A model generated the notes under the pieces. The model saw nothing but the letters and a program-made list of their open reading frames with translations, was not told the origin of the DNA and ran no database searches. DNA of 7,015 bases from an uncultured beta proteobacterium (GTDB lineage: Bacteria > Pseudomonadota > Gammaproteobacteria > Burkholderiales > Burkholderiaceae_C): contig CAIWRE010000515.1 of assembly GCA_903914985.1 (NCBI GenBank), forward strand, positions 1 through 7,015, read 5' to 3'. The stretch's first letter is position 1; each line of letters opens with the position of its first letter. The translations under genes and the position numbers were made by a program. Of the stretch, positions 6,537 to 7,015 are shown one piece after another.

Positions 6537-7015
6537 ATGACAGATGTGCAAAAACGTTCGCTGCTCAAGCTTGCAGCATTGACCGCGGTGGCAGCGGCCG
6601 CCTTGGTCGGCTGTGGCAAAAAAGAAGAGGCTGCTGCGCCTGCCGCCGCACCTGCTGCTGCCGCGGCACCCGCCAAAGCTGCTCCACTGAAGATTGCCTT
6701 TGCCTATGTAGGACCCGTGGGCGACGGCGGCTGGACTTTTGCACACGACAACGCGCGCAAGGCGCTTGAAAAAGAGTTTGGCGACAAGATCGCCACCAGT
6801 TTCGTGGAAAACGTGCCTGAGTCTGCGGACGCAGAGCGCGTGATCCGTGACATGGCCAGCCAAGGCAACAAGCTGATTTTCGGTACCACCTTCGGCTACA
6901 TGGAAACCATGCTCAAAGTGGCTCCGGACTTCAAGGACGTGCACTTCGAGCACGCGACCGGTTACAAAACCGCCGACAACATGCGCACCTATGACAGCCG
7001 CACCTACGAAGGCGC
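6537..7015 (+). CDS. BMP/PnrA-family substrate-binding lipoprotein, 3' end cut off by the window edge
   Basis: This is the extracytoplasmic binding protein of the importer; 159 codons are present, out of about 350-400 usual for the family. Residues 1-25 are a lipoprotein signal peptide: a basic start with QKRSLLKL (5-12), an Ala-rich core, and a lipobox LVGC with Cys26 as the lipid-modified residue. A flexible tether rich in Ala and Pro follows (about 31-50). The BMP domain begins at LKIAFAYVGP (51-60), and GDGGWTFAHDNAR (62-74) is the family's first ligand-lobe motif. FGTTFGYMETM (115-125) is a second recognisable block. Family members bind purine nucleosides (PnrA of Treponema), purine bases or related compounds; the nearby xanthine dehydrogenase favours a purine here, but the specificity is not readable from this part. 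The gene is fourth in the plus-strand operon; the start is fixed by AAAGGA 6 nt upstream. Confidence 0.93.
   Translation, partial: MTDVQKRSLLKLAALTAVAAAALVGCGKKEEAAAPAAAPAAAAAPAKAAPLKIAFAYVGPVGDGGWTFAHDNARKALEKEFGDKIATSFVENVPESADAERVIRDMASQGNKLIFGTTFGYMETMLKVAPDFKDVHFEHATGYKTADNMRTYDSRTYEG

Noticed and set aside
5955..6953. Open frame of 332 codons on the minus strand crossing the permease 2/lipoprotein junction
   Set aside because: It is antisense to two well-supported genes, spans their intergenic gap, and has a His/Gln/Gly-rich product without motifs.

Overview
The window looks like chromosomal DNA from a beta-proteobacterium, most likely a Comamonadaceae member of the Burkholderiales (Rhodoferax/Polaromonas/Acidovorax-like). 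This is an inference from the high G+C, tightly packed coding, the form of the xanthine dehydrogenase genes, and the lipoprotein N-terminus (KR-S-L-L-K-L, then an Ala-rich stretch, then a Cys and an Ala/Pro linker). No sequence search was possible, so the genus is open.

Layout: two divergent operons face away from a 130-bp control region. On the minus strand are xdhA (2847 to 1294, iron-sulfur plus FAD subunit of xanthine dehydrogenase) and xdhB (1297 to beyond base 1, molybdopterin subunit, 5' 432 codons only). They are coupled by a 4-base ATGA overlap. On the plus strand is a complete ABC importer core. It consists of a double-ABC ATPase (2978-4492), a first permease (4489-5562, again with an ATGA overlap), a second permease (5577-6497), and the 5' part of a BMP/PnrA-type substrate-binding lipoprotein (6537 to beyond 7015).

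How the genes work together: BMP-family importers of this gene make-up take up nucleosides or purine bases, and xanthine dehydrogenase oxidises hypoxanthine and xanthine to urate. The divergent arrangement therefore suggests a purine scavenging and catabolism module: the lipoprotein binds the purine compound, the two permeases and the ATPase import it, and XdhAB oxidises it. The transported substrate is inferred from neighbourhood, not read from the sequence.

The control region (2848-2977) carries a near-perfect 17-bp palindrome (2863-2879). Its core recurs in inverted orientation at 2934-2943, close to the importer start. These look like operator sites for a shared regulator that is not encoded in the window.

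I found no RNA genes, CRISPR array, insertion sequence, attachment site or convincing terminator. Nothing in the genes points to an undescribed biological system. The most informative unexplained signal is the operator-like repeat set between the two operons.
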